This document shows positions 53,216 to 62,825 of a DNA stretch of 64,000 nt, one piece after another. Below the pieces are notes generated by a model. It did no database searches. It had not been told where the DNA came from and was given only the letters and a program-made list of their open reading frames with translations. Positions within the stretch are counted from its first letter, which is position 1. Each line of letters starts with the position of its first letter. Source of the DNA: Termitidicoccus mucosus (GTDB lineage: Bacteria; Verrucomicrobiota; Verrucomicrobiia; Opitutales; Opitutaceae); the NCBI RefSeq assembly GCF_038725785.1, contig NZ_CP109796.1, forward strand, positions 3,286,001 to 3,350,000. Reading direction: 5' to 3'. The position numbers and the translations under genes were made by a program.

Positions 53216-55522
53216 ATGAACAATCAGTATTTCCGCAACAGCGTCCTGTTTGCACCGTTTGTCCTTACCCTTTCCATCGGATTGCTCTTTTTCCTTTCCT
53301 GGCAGCTCATCGATGACGAGCAGGTGCAGATGGTCCTCGCAGCGGGCATTCTGGCGCTGCTGTTCCTGCTTCGCGGCCTGCGGATGCAGCACTTCCGGGT
53401 GCTGTTCATCTTCCTCGTCACCTACCTGTCGTTTTCCTATTTCGTGTGGCGCTGCACGCAAACCCTCAGCTACCACGATCCGGTCAGTTTCGTTTTTGCC
53501 ATTCTGCTGTTTGTCGCCGAACTGCATGGTTTTGTGCTGCTCGGGCTGTCCAATTTCACCAACATCAAACCCCTCTATCGCAAGAGCGTTCCCTTGCCCG
53601 CGAACGAAAGGGAATGGCCGACGGTGGACGTCTTTATTCCCACTTACAACGAGGACATCTCCATCGTCGAGACCACCGCGCTCGCCGCGCTCCAGATCGA
53701 CTGGCCGAAGGACAAGCTGCGCATTTACGTGCTCGACGACGGCGGCACCGAGGCCCGCCTCCACCACGCCGACCCGGCCATCGCCGCCACCGCCAGCCAG
53801 CGCCGCGACGCGCTCGGCGCGCTCTGCCGTCGCCACGGCATCACCTACCTCGCCCGCGAGAAAAACGTCCACGCCAAGGCGGGCAACCTCAACGCAGGCC
53901 TCCAGTGCAGCTCGGGCGCGCTCATCCTCATCCTCGACGCCGATCACGTGCCCGCGAGCGACATTCTCAAGCGCACCGCGGGCGTCTTCCTTACCGACCA
54001 CCGACTCTTTCTCGTCCAGACGCCGCACTTTTTCGGCAACCCCGATCCCGTCGAGAAAAACCTGCGCACCTTTTCCGTGATGCCCGGAGAGAACGAAATG
54101 TTCTATCACGGCGTGCAACTCGGCCTCGACAACTGGAACGCCGCCTTCTTCTGCGGCTCCGCCGCCGTCCTCCGCCGGCGGGCGCTCGAGGAATGCGGCG
54201 GCTTCTCCGGCCAGTCGATCACCGAGGACGCCGAGACGGCGCTCACCCTGCACGCCGCCGGCTACCACTCCGCCTACATCGACCGCCCGATGGTCTGCGG
54301 GCTCGCCTGCGAATCCATTCCCGCTTTCCTCCAGCAGCGCTGCCGCTGGGGCATGGGCATGGTGCAGATTTTCCTGCTCAAGAACCCGCTCTTCCTGCGC
54401 GGGCTCACCTTCCCGCAGCGCATCTGCTACCTGAGCAGTTGCTTCTACTGGCTGTTCCCCTTCAGCCGCCTCTTTTTCCTGCTTTCGCCGCTGCTCTTCC
54501 TGCTTTTCGGCCTCAAGATCTACGACACCACCGGCACGCAGTTTCTCATCTTCGCGCTGCCCCACCTGATTGGCGGGCAGCTGCTCCACAGCTACCTGTT
54601 CGGACGCCTGCGGTGGAGCTTCATCGGCGACATTTACGAGATCATCCAGTCGATTCCGCTGCTGCCCGCGTTGATCGGCACCATGCTGCGGCCGCGCGCC
54701 CCCATCTTCAAGGTCACCAGCAAGGGCGAACGCCTCGAGGCCGACCATCTCTCGCCCTTCGCCCGCCCCTATGTCTATCTGCTCCTCATCAACATTGCCG
54801 CCCTCGTCGCCGGCTGGTTCCGCGCCTCCGCATCCGGCGCCTTCGCCTCGGCCGCGATCACGATGGGCTGGGCCGCGCTCAACAGCCTGTTCCTCCTCGC
54901 CTGTGTCGGCGTGATGCTGGAGCGCCGCCAGCTCCGCGCTTTCCCGCGTCTGCCGGCCTTCGACTCCGTCACCTTCACGCACGGCGGCCATACGTGGATC
55001 GGCCGGCTCTTCAATCTTTCCAACACCGGCGCCGGTTTCCATATCCAGGCCGACTCGCAACGCGTCCTCCCGCACTTCGACGGCGAAAGCATTCTCACCG
55101 TCCGCGATCGCTCCGGCCAGCTTCTCCACCTGCACGGGCGCGTCTGCAACGGACGCCATACACGCGACGGCTTCGAGATAGGTTTCCATTTCGAACCGCG
55201 CGACGACGCGGAGACCCTCGCCCGCATCCGCTTCGTCTATGGCGACAGCGAGCGATGGACGGCCTTCCAACAATCCCGTCACCGCAACAAGGGCATCCTC
55301 TCCGCGCTCGTTTTCGTGCTGCGCATCGGCAGCCTTTCCGCGCTCGAATATTTCGGCCACTGGGTTCTCCGCCTTCTCGGCGGCGCCCGCTCCGGCCGTC
55401 CTCCTGTGTTCTCCATCCGCTCCGCCAACTCCAGCACCACCCCGCCCCTCCCGCAAACCAGCGCCGATTTGCACAAGACGCCCCAGCGCGTCTATCGCGT
55501 CGATCCCGCCGGGCATATCTGA
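53216..55522 (+). CDS. bcsA: Cellulose synthase catalytic subunit with PilZ domain
   Basis: Inner-membrane processive glycosyltransferase that polymerises UDP-glucose into beta-1,4-glucan and exports it. 768 residues. Four N-terminal helices precede the GT2 domain, with catalytic motifs DDG (Asp174/175), DADH (241-244), TED (336-338) and QQRCRW (373-378). Four or more helices follow. The C-terminal PilZ domain has R-x3-R at Arg570-Arg574 and N-x-S-x2-G at 600-605, so it should bind cyclic di-GMP. The start is the first ATG before the helices; the leader lacks a Shine-Dalgarno sequence and is pyrimidine-rich. First gene of the operon; bcsB starts 3 bp after its stop. Confidence 0.95.
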   Translation: MNNQYFRNSVLFAPFVLTLSIGLLFFLSWQLIDDEQVQMVLAAGILALLFLLRGLRMQHFRVLFIFLVTYLSFSYFVWRCTQTLSYHDPVSFVFAILLFVAELHGFVLLGLSNFTNIKPLYRKSVPLPANEREWPTVDVFIPTYNEDISIVETTALAALQIDWPKDKLRIYVLDDGGTEARLHHADPAIAATASQRRDALGALCRRHGITYLAREKNVHAKAGNLNAGLQCSSGALILILDADHVPASDILKRTAGVFLTDHRLFLVQTPHFFGNPDPVEKNLRTFSVMPGENEMFYHGVQLGLDNWNAAFFCGSAAVLRRRALEECGGFSGQSITEDAETALTLHAAGYHSAYIDRPMVCGLACESIPAFLQQRCRWGMGMVQIFLLKNPLFLRGLTFPQRICYLSSCFYWLFPFSRLFFLLSPLLFLLFGLKIYDTTGTQFLIFALPHLIGGQLLHSYLFGRLRWSFIGDIYEIIQSIPLLPALIGTMLRPRAPIFKVTSKGERLEADHLSPFARPYVYLLLINIAALVAGWFRASASGAFASAAITMGWAALNSLFLLACVGVMLERRQLRAFPRLPAFDSVTFTHGGHTWIGRLFNLSNTGAGFHIQADSQRVLPHFDGESILTVRDRSGQLLHLHGRVCNGRHTRDGFEIGFHFEPRDDAETLARIRFVYGDSERWTAFQQSRHRNKGILSALVFVLRIGSLSALEYFGHWVLRLLGGARSGRPPVFSIRSANSSTTPPLPQTSADLHKTPQRVYRVDPAGHI

Positions 55523-55525
55523 ATC

Positions 55526-57795
55526 ATGAAAACAACCGTAGCCACTCTTGTCCTGCTTGCCGCTCTTTCATCCGAGGCCCCGGCGGAAATTCTTCTCCCC
55601 CTGCTCGAAGATGTGCCGGTCCGCACCGCCGCGCCTGCCGGCGACCAAGCCGCTTCGGCTCCGATAGTCGCTGGTGATAAAGTAACCACCCATTTATCAA
55701 CAATTTCGGAATCGGCCGGGGTAAATATTCTCTTGAGGGAATCTCTGCCGCCGGCTGGGAACCTTGGAAACCCGCCGTCACTCCCCCGCCCGTTGTCTCC
55801 ACACCCCCTGCGCCACCCGCAGTCCCACCTGCGGCTACCCCGCCACCGCCGCCGGCTGCGACTCCGGCCACTCCCCCCGCGCCTGATCCCATCGCCCCGG
55901 CGAGTCCTGCCCCGCCCGCCGCCGACGCGAAAGCACAAACTCCTGAGCCCAAACCCGGCAGCGAAACCGCCCCCGCCATCTGGCAAGTCACGCTTGCCGA
56001 GCTCCTGCCTTCCGCATCCGCTGCCCTTCCCGATCTCGCGCGCCTCGACCTCACACCGGCCCGACCGGCGCGGAAAGTCGCCTTCACACTCTCCACACGC
56101 GACCTGCCGCAAAGCGCCACGCTGACACTCGCCTGGAACCACTCCCGGCTGCTCCCTGCTTCCGGGGCTCTTCTGGAGGTCAGGCTCAACGGCATGCTCG
56201 TCGCCCAACCCTCGTTCGCAGCCTCCGGCGATGCCGACCCCGCCGCCGTCACCTCCCGCATCGCGCTTCCGGCCCGGCTGTTCCGGCCCGGCGCCAACAC
56301 CCTGTCGTTCATCCTGGCCAGCCTTCCCGCGAAACTCCCTCCCGCTCCGGCCGGCTCCGTATCCCTTCCCTCGATACAAATCGAGGCCGGACGGTCCACC
56401 CTCGCCGCCACCGGTCCCGCCTCGCCCGCCGCGCCCCGGCTGCTCAATGAACTCGCCGCCTGGCTCGCGCCGCGCCCGGGCGAGACCTTCCCCCTCCATG
56501 TTTCCATCCCGCAATCATCGCCGCTCGACGACGCCCTGCTCACCGCCGGCGCCATCGCCGCGCAAGGCATTGTCCTCCGCCTGCCGGAAAACGCCCGCTA
56601 TCATCTCACCTTCAGCCCCCGCCTCCGCCGCGCGCAGGACAATCTTTTGATCGGCACCTTCGCGCAGGTCCTTCCCTTTCTGCCCGAAGACGCCGCGTTC
56701 CTCCCTTGGCAGGGACCCGTCATCGCGCTCAGGCACCTGCCCGGCGATCCTTCGTCCGCGCTCATTGTCGTCACCGGCCCCTCCGAGCAGGACGTCATCA
56801 CCGCGGCCTCCGCCTTCGCCGCCGCCGGCTTTCCCCTGCCCGCCTCTCCGGTGACGCTGGCCGCGCAACCCGAAAACTACTCCGGCTGCTCATGGCCGGT
56901 GGCCGATCTCACCCCCGCCGGCACGCCCCCGGCCGCCGCCGCCACCGGTCTGTTTCCCCGCATCTTTCGCGACCGCGCCGCGCCGCCTTCCAGTCCGGCC
57001 GCCATGCCGCCGCTCTTTGTCCGGCTCCTCGACGGCGACCCGCGCACGGTGACCGCGATGTGGGATTTAGTCTGCCAGATCGCCCGGCGCGAACATCATC
57101 CCCTCATCCATTTGCAGGCTTCCTTCAATCCGCCCGCCTCCGCCGTATCCGTGCTGCACCTCGAAGTCGGCCTCCTCCCGCAATGGACGCCCGCGCAGCA
57201 CAAACGTCACCCGTTGCGACTCGCCGCCGATGGCGTGGTCGAATACACCGACCGGCTTCCCCTCCCCTCCGCCAGGACCGCCGGCGCCCGGCAGAAGCCG
57301 CCCCTGCTCGACTGGCTCGTCAGGCACGAACCCGACGCGCCCCGCGCACGCTCCGCGCTCACTTGGCGCGTGCCGGCCGCCGACTTCACCGGCGCCGCCC
57401 TCATGCTGGCGGATCCCGACCCGGACGCCTCTCCCGCCATCATCCTTGCCGCCATCGATCCCGGCCTCCTCCAGGCCGCCGTCGAGCACCTGCAAACCGC
57501 GCCGCTCGACTGGTTCGCCACGCCGGCCCGACGGCTTCTCGTCTGGTCGCCCGACACTCCCCTCGCCCGCCTCGCCGTGACCCCGCCGCCCGATGACGCC
57601 GCCGCCGAGGCCGTCATGCCGGCCGACCCATCCCCCCATCCTCCCGAGGCCGGCCCCGCGACCGCCCTCGCCCGGCGACCGGCCGTCATCATCGCGCTGG
57701 CCGTCCTCGTCTTCATCGGCGCCCTGGCCCTGGTCACCCACCGCGTGCTTCGCCGCGCCCAGAAAAAAACGCGCATCCCCACCCTTGCCACATGA
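55526..57795 (+). CDS. bcsB: Cellulose synthase periplasmic subunit BcsB, split by a frame change near the 5' end
   Basis: BcsB guides the glucan through the periplasm and activates BcsA. The signal peptide (MKTTVATLVLLAALSSEAPA) starts at ATG 55526 in one frame, which then degenerates into Pro/Arg-rich sequence and stops at 56125. The body is in another frame: open from 55681 (just after TGA TAA at 55675-55680), it runs through a Pro/Ala linker, WQVTLAELLP, LEVRLNG and on to a C-terminal TM helix (VIIALAVLVFIGALALVTHRVL) and stop at 57795. The body has no ATG, GTG or TTG before 56194, which lies inside the conserved first domain. A one-base shift between about 55681 and 55770 would join both into about 755 residues, the normal length. 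Either a sequence error, a real mutation or programmed frameshifting. Confidence 0.8.
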
Positions 57796-58967
57796 TCTCC
57801 CGCGGCCTGCGCTTCCTCCTTTTGCCCGTCATCCTCGCCGTGCCCGTCGCGCTCTGCGCCGCGGCCGGGCCTCATCCCGCCGCGGCATCTTACGAAGACT
57901 TCAAGACCCGCTTCATCACGCCGCGCGGCCGCGTCGTCGATACCGGCAACAACTACATCAGCCATTCCGAAGGCCAGGGCTACGGCATGCTTTTCGCCGC
58001 CGCCTTCAACGACCGCGCCACCTTCGAGCTGCTCTGGCGGTGGACCCGCGAGCAACTCCAGATTCGCGACACCGACAAGCTCCTCGCCTGGCGCTGGGTG
58101 CCCACGCCCTACGGCGGCTTTGTGGACGACATGAACAACGCCACCGACGGCGATCTCCTCGTGGCCTGGGCGCTCCATTGCGCCGACCGCCGCTGGCGGG
58201 TGCCCGCCTTCCGCGACGCCTCGCGCGCCATCCTCGACGACGTGGAGCGCCATCTCGTGGCCGAGCAACCCCTCCCGCCCCCCGCCCGGCCCAAGCGCCT
58301 TGCGCTCCTGCCCGGCCGCGACGGTTTTGTTTCCCCCGAAGGCATCACCGTCAACCTCTCCTACTACGTCTGGCCCGCGCTCGCCGACTTCGCCGCCGCC
58401 GACACCCGCCCCTCCGGCCAGAGCCCGTGGCGGCAACTCCTCGACGACGGCCTCACCCTGCTTTCGCTTGCCCGCTTCGGCCCCCATTCCCTTCCCGCCA
58501 ACTGGATCCTCCTCGACGACGGCCCCGCGCCGCGTCCCGCGCCGGGGCATCCGGCCGCCTTCGGCTACGATGCCGTGCGCATCCCGCTCTACCTCGCCTG
58601 GTATCAGCCCCGCCATCCCGCGCTCTCCCCCGTGCTCGGGCACTGGGCCGGCCCTGAATGGCGCAACCGCCCCGTCAGCGAAATCACCCTCGAGTCCCCG
58701 CCGCCTCCGCCATCCTCCCTGCCCGCGGACGCCTCCGCCCCGCCCGCATCCGCAATGGCCGCGCATCCGGCCAGCCCGGGGCTGATCACCCTGGTCAACA
58801 CCATCGGGCGGCTCCGCCTTGGACACAATTGGACTCCCGTCGCCCTCCCGACACCGTCCTCGGACGACGACTACTACTCGGCCTGCCTCGCCCTTCTTTC
58901 CCGGCTCGCCCTCGCCGCCAATACCACGCGCCGCCTGTCCCCGGCCGAGCTTTACGACACGCCATGA
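57792..58967 (+). CDS. bcsZ: Periplasmic endo-1,4-beta-glucanase BcsZ (GH8)
   Basis: 391-residue cellulase that trims or releases nascent cellulose during secretion. Signal peptide at 1-25 (FLLLPVILAVPVALCAAA). The GH8 acid is Glu60 in HSEGQGYGM, and the conserved acidic block is NNATDGDLLVAWAL (115-128). VNLSYYVWPAL and FGYDAVRIPLYLAW also match BcsZ. Pro-rich inserts at about 310-330 lengthen it slightly over the E. coli enzyme. The ATG overlaps the bcsB stop (ATGA) and its own stop overlaps the bcsC ATG. Confidence 0.93.
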   Translation: MISRGLRFLLLPVILAVPVALCAAAGPHPAAASYEDFKTRFITPRGRVVDTGNNYISHSEGQGYGMLFAAAFNDRATFELLWRWTREQLQIRDTDKLLAWRWVPTPYGGFVDDMNNATDGDLLVAWALHCADRRWRVPAFRDASRAILDDVERHLVAEQPLPPPARPKRLALLPGRDGFVSPEGITVNLSYYVWPALADFAAADTRPSGQSPWRQLLDDGLTLLSLARFGPHSLPANWILLDDGPAPRPAPGHPAAFGYDAVRIPLYLAWYQPRHPALSPVLGHWAGPEWRNRPVSEITLESPPPPPSSLPADASAPPASAMAAHPASPGLITLVNTIGRLRLGHNWTPVALPTPSSDDDYYSACLALLSRLALAANTTRRLSPAELYDTP

Positions 58968-61231
58968 GCAGCACCCGGCCAGTCTTTCTCAGTCTTGTTT
59001 TTCTGGCGCTTCCCGCCGCATTGCCTCCGTCCGCATATGCCGGCGCCTTCGACGATTCCGCCGCGCCCTTCACCGGCGACGTGCGCCGGGGAACGGCCGG
59101 CCTTGCCATCGCGCCCCGGATGCCGGCCACCTCACGCCATGCGGTCGCCCTCTTCGACGATCCCGATCCCCCCATTTCCGTCGCGGCCGTTCCTGCCGCC
59201 CCGGCCGCGACGATCGCCCCCGCCGGCCCGACGGCGCCGCCCCCGCCAACGCCAACGCCTCCCGCCCAGCCCGCGCCGCCTCCCTCGGTCTCCGAAATCC
59301 TCGAAAACGGCTCCAACGCCGAACTCGCCGCGCTCGGCAACGAGGCGCACGCCCGCCGCGACGCCTCCCTCGCCGAGGCCATCGCCTGGGCCTGGTATCG
59401 GCGCTCCGACCATGCCCCGGCCAGCCTCTGGTTCGCGCAAGCCGCCGCCTGGGGGGCCGGCGGCGATGACATCCCCTATGGCCGCGCCGTCGCCGCCCTC
59501 GGCGAGGACCGCCCCGATCTCGCCCGCCAGCATCTCGCGCCGCTTGTCCGCCGCGGCGTCGAAAAGGCCCTCGTCCTCAACGCCGATCTCAACGCCCGCC
59601 TCGCCTCCGAAGCCTACGAAGGCGGACGCTACCCCGACACCATCGCGCTCCTCAACCAGGTTTACCGGCAGCGTTACCTCAGCCACCGCGAGCAAATCCT
59701 TCTCGCCTGGTCGTATCTGCGCACCGGCGACGCCGCCAAAAGCGCCTCCATCTTCGAGGGACTCTACCGGGCCTGCAAAGACCAGGCCAGCGCGGACGGC
59801 CTTGTCACCGCCGTGCTCGCCCTCCCGGCTCCGCCCGGCGCGGAGCCTCCGCTCGCCCGCCTTTATCGTCTCGGCGCCACCGTCGGCGGACCGCTCAACG
59901 GCAACCCCGCCATCATCGCCGCCGCGCCGCCCGTCGCGGTGGAAGCCGCCGCCGCCCGCGCCGCCAATCAGGGCCGGCACGTCGCCGCGCTGGCCGCCAT
60001 CAAGGACAGCCGGAAGCGCGGCGAATCCTTGCCCGCGGTCACCGCCACGCTCGCCGACCGGCTCTCCGGCCTTGCCTCCCCTGCCTTCACCTTGTCCGGC
60101 GCCTATTCCTCCAAGTCCGGCACCGAGGGCCTCGGCCAGCTCAGCATCAGCGACCTGTCTTTCTTCAATGCCCGCGCGATCATCGCCGGCCGCCACGAAA
60201 TCTCTTTCCGAGCCAGCCACGTCCGGTTGAAAACCGGCATGCCGGAAGCCAGCGAATACAACCCCATCGGGATTCCCCCGGTCATCCCGCCCCGCGACTA
60301 CTCCGATCCGGTGATTCCAGAGTATCCGGATTTCAACCAGAAACCGACCGACCACGTTTACGATTACGACACCGCCTTCTCCTGGCGTTATCACGGCGGC
60401 AACTGGTCACCGTGGTTTGTCTTCGGCGCCGCCCCCGAGGGCATCCGCAAACGCAATTACAACGTCCAGGCCGGCATCACCTACGTCGGGGATGACAACG
60501 CCATGTTCGAGGCGGCGATCTTCGATCTTCCGGTCAAGGACTCCCTGCTTTCCTACACCGGCATCCGCGATCCCTGGACGGGGGCTTCCTGGGGGCAGGT
60601 CATGACCACCGGCGCCCGGCTGGTCGCCTCCCGTCCGCTCGAAAACGACTGGGCCATCCGGGCCGAAGGCCACGCCTCCCAGCTCACCGGCGACCACGTG
60701 GAGACCAACTACGGCCTCGGTTTCAACCTCGGCCTGCGCAAGAACCTGCCCCCGGACCTGCTCCCGCTCGGCGAGCTTGCCTACCTCACCATCGGGCCCG
60801 ACGTCAGCTTCCTCCACTACGAGAAAAACCTCGGCAAATTCACCTGGGGACACGGCGGCTATTTCAGCCCCGAATACCTTTTCCAGGCCGACATCGGCGC
60901 CAATCTCCTCACCCGGGAAGACACCTTCTGGCTGGCCAAGATCGACGCCCTCCTCGGCTATCAGGCCAACGAGCAGGCCGGCGCCCCGTATTACCCCGGT
61001 CTTTCCAGCGCCGAAAACCTGCGCTACCCCGGCACCACCACCTCGGGCCTGATTTTCTCCCTTCGCGCGCGCGCCGCGTTCATGCTTTCGCCGCACTGGA
61101 TGGTCGGCGGCTTCATCGACGCCAACAAGACGGCGGACTACAACGCCTACGGCATCGGCATGCATCTCACCTATTTCTTCGCCCACCGCCTCGGCCTCTA
61201 CCGGGAAGACCTTCAACTGCCCATCTGGTGA
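58964..61231 (+). CDS. bcsC: Outer-membrane cellulose export protein BcsC, short form
   Basis: 755 residues from ATG 58964, which starts the signal peptide (SSTRPVFLSLVFLALPAALPPSAYA) and overlaps the bcsZ stop; the frame is open further upstream only inside bcsZ. A Pro-rich linker is followed by a helical region of few TPR-like units (about 105-300) and then a C-terminal barrel (about 375-755, from FTLSGAYSSKSGTEGL to MHLTYFFAHRLG...QLPIW), the BcsC-C domain. Typical BcsC proteins exceed 1100 residues with many more TPRs, so the periplasmic tunnel here is much shortened. Confidence 0.87.
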   Translation: MSSTRPVFLSLVFLALPAALPPSAYAGAFDDSAAPFTGDVRRGTAGLAIAPRMPATSRHAVALFDDPDPPISVAAVPAAPAATIAPAGPTAPPPPTPTPPAQPAPPPSVSEILENGSNAELAALGNEAHARRDASLAEAIAWAWYRRSDHAPASLWFAQAAAWGAGGDDIPYGRAVAALGEDRPDLARQHLAPLVRRGVEKALVLNADLNARLASEAYEGGRYPDTIALLNQVYRQRYLSHREQILLAWSYLRTGDAAKSASIFEGLYRACKDQASADGLVTAVLALPAPPGAEPPLARLYRLGATVGGPLNGNPAIIAAAPPVAVEAAAARAANQGRHVAALAAIKDSRKRGESLPAVTATLADRLSGLASPAFTLSGAYSSKSGTEGLGQLSISDLSFFNARAIIAGRHEISFRASHVRLKTGMPEASEYNPIGIPPVIPPRDYSDPVIPEYPDFNQKPTDHVYDYDTAFSWRYHGGNWSPWFVFGAAPEGIRKRNYNVQAGITYVGDDNAMFEAAIFDLPVKDSLLSYTGIRDPWTGASWGQVMTTGARLVASRPLENDWAIRAEGHASQLTGDHVETNYGLGFNLGLRKNLPPDLLPLGELAYLTIGPDVSFLHYEKNLGKFTWGHGGYFSPEYLFQADIGANLLTREDTFWLAKIDALLGYQANEQAGAPYYPGLSSAENLRYPGTTTSGLIFSLRARAAFMLSPHWMVGGFIDANKTADYNAYGIGMHLTYFFAHRLGLYREDLQLPIW

Positions 61232-62607
61232 AAACCACACGCAAAAAAAAGGAAACCCTCCCCCTCCTCACCCTCCTTGCCGGCATGGTGCACAAGGCGC
61301 TGCACGACCGGCTCACCGACCTGCCCAACCGGTTCTTCTTCGACGAGGAAATTGTCCAGAACCTCAAGGATGCCCGCAAATCCGGCGCCCGCATCGCCCT
61401 TGTCCTGATCGACCTGGACAATTTCAAGGAACTCAACGACGCCTACGGCCACAAGGCCGGCGACCTCCTGCTCCGCCAACTCGTGGACCGGCTCCGCCCC
61501 CTCATCCCTCCGCCCGAGTATCTCGTCCGCTGGGGCGGCGACGAGTTCCTCTGGGTCGTCCCCGGCCTGGAATCGGAAGAAAAGCTCGTCGCCCGCTTCT
61601 CCGACATCCTGCAAGCCATCCATGTCGTCGGACGGGAAAACCCCCTTGCGATCGAGCTTACCGCCAGCATCGGCCACGCCATCTACCCGGACCACAGCCG
61701 CTCGCTCGACCGCCTGCTGCAACTGGCCGACTACGCGATGTATCAGGTGAAAAACTCCGGGAAGAACAACTTCTTCACCGGCCAGCACGACTCGCCCGGC
61801 CCCGTCGGCGGCGGCACCCGCCGGATCCTGAAGAACCGCGCCATCCCCTCCGTCCTCTTCGACCGCCTCAACGCCTCGCTCAAGACCGAGAACATCACGT
61901 TCGTCTACCAGCCCGTCCGGGACATGGACTCCGGCGCCATCCACTCGCTCGAATGCCTCCTGCGCTGGCACGACGAAAAACTCGGCGAGGTCCTTCCCCT
62001 CGAATTCATCCCCTATGCCGAACGCAACGGCCTCATCATTCCCATCGGCTACTCCCTCATGGAAAAGGCGGTCGCCCGGCTGCGCGAATGGAAACAGCGG
62101 CAGCCCGGCCTGCGCCTCTCGATCAACCTCTCGCTGCCCCAGCTTCTCGACTACCAGCTCTACCCCACCCTCGCCCGCCTGTGCCGCGAGCACCACATCG
62201 CGCATGACGACATCATCTTCGAGATCACCGAGCGCCAGTCCTTCCTCGAGCGCCCGGTCTGCCAGGAAAAGCTGAAATTTCTCCGCCGCCATGACTTTCA
62301 TCTCGCGCTCGACGATTTCGGCATCGGCTGGTCCAACTTCGAGTCGCTCTACAAGCTGCCCTTCGATTTCATCAAAATCGACAAGACCATCGTCCAGAGC
62401 GCCCACACGCCGAAGGGCAACCGCGTCATGAACGCCATCGTGCAACTTTGCCGCGCCCTCGGGATGAGTCCGGTGGCCGAAGGCATCGAGACCGGCTTTT
62501 CCGACCAGGTCGTCCACGAACTCGGCGTCTCCCTTCGCCAAGGCTTTTTCCACGGCCCGCCGGCCACCGAAAACGCAACCTCCGCCCTGCTCTTGAAACC
62601 ACGCTGA
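61228..62607 (+). CDS. GGDEF-EAL cyclic di-GMP enzyme coupled to the cellulose operon
   Basis: 459 residues from GTG 61228, overlapping the bcsC stop (GTGA). The diguanylate cyclase domain has an intact GGDEF at 103-107, but the residues where the inhibitory I-site RxxD should be read PPPE, so product inhibition is probably absent. The phosphodiesterase domain has ECL instead of EAL at 242-244, with the catalytic Glu kept; Asn300, Glu332, DDFG (362-365), Lys383 and AEGIET (417-422) are present. No TM helix or sensor domain. Either or both activities are possible; it presumably sets local c-di-GMP for the PilZ domain of BcsA. Confidence 0.9.
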   Translation: MKTTRKKKETLPLLTLLAGMVHKALHDRLTDLPNRFFFDEEIVQNLKDARKSGARIALVLIDLDNFKELNDAYGHKAGDLLLRQLVDRLRPLIPPPEYLVRWGGDEFLWVVPGLESEEKLVARFSDILQAIHVVGRENPLAIELTASIGHAIYPDHSRSLDRLLQLADYAMYQVKNSGKNNFFTGQHDSPGPVGGGTRRILKNRAIPSVLFDRLNASLKTENITFVYQPVRDMDSGAIHSLECLLRWHDEKLGEVLPLEFIPYAERNGLIIPIGYSLMEKAVARLREWKQRQPGLRLSINLSLPQLLDYQLYPTLARLCREHHIAHDDIIFEITERQSFLERPVCQEKLKFLRRHDFHLALDDFGIGWSNFESLYKLPFDFIKIDKTIVQSAHTPKGNRVMNAIVQLCRALGMSPVAEGIETGFSDQVVHELGVSLRQGFFHGPPATENATSALLLKPR

Positions 62608-62639
62608 TACCATCAGCCCATGGAAATTGGGGTTTTGAT

Positions 62640-62718
62640 GGAGGGCCGAGCTCCTGCGAGGCCGTTGCCGAAAAACATGGCGTCTAGCCGCAACGGCCTC
62701 GCAGGAGCTCGGCCCTCC
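62640..62718. repeat. Perfect 29-bp inverted repeat with 21-bp spacer
   Basis: GGAGGGCCGAGCTCCTGCGA and nine further bases (62640-62668) recur as an exact reverse complement at 62690-62718. The spacer carries AAAAACATGGCGTCTAG. It lies between two convergent genes and could fold as a very stable hairpin acting as a bidirectional terminator, or be a small repeat-type element like the one at 2664. No transposase nearby. Confidence 0.8.
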
Positions 62719-62825
62719 AAAAGACCAAATATCATTGGTAATTGGCATGACTCGCGGGCTGGCGCATTTCGGCCTCCCCGTCTCCGCGGCGGTCTTGGCC
62801 GCGCGCCCATCGCCATGCGCGATGA

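Noticed and set aside
52412-53255. Small frames at 52412-52681 (+) and 52926-53255 (-)
   Set aside because: No ribosome-binding site, no recognisable motif, AT-rich non-coding-like composition, and the first starts inside a hairpin.
53141-55516. 791-codon minus-strand frame opposite bcsA
   Set aside because: bcsA on the plus strand has all catalytic motifs; the antisense frame is Glu/Ala-rich without a domain.
58658-58963. Upstream extension of the bcsC frame
   Set aside because: It lies inside bcsZ in another frame. The signal peptide begins at ATG 58964, which overlaps the bcsZ stop.
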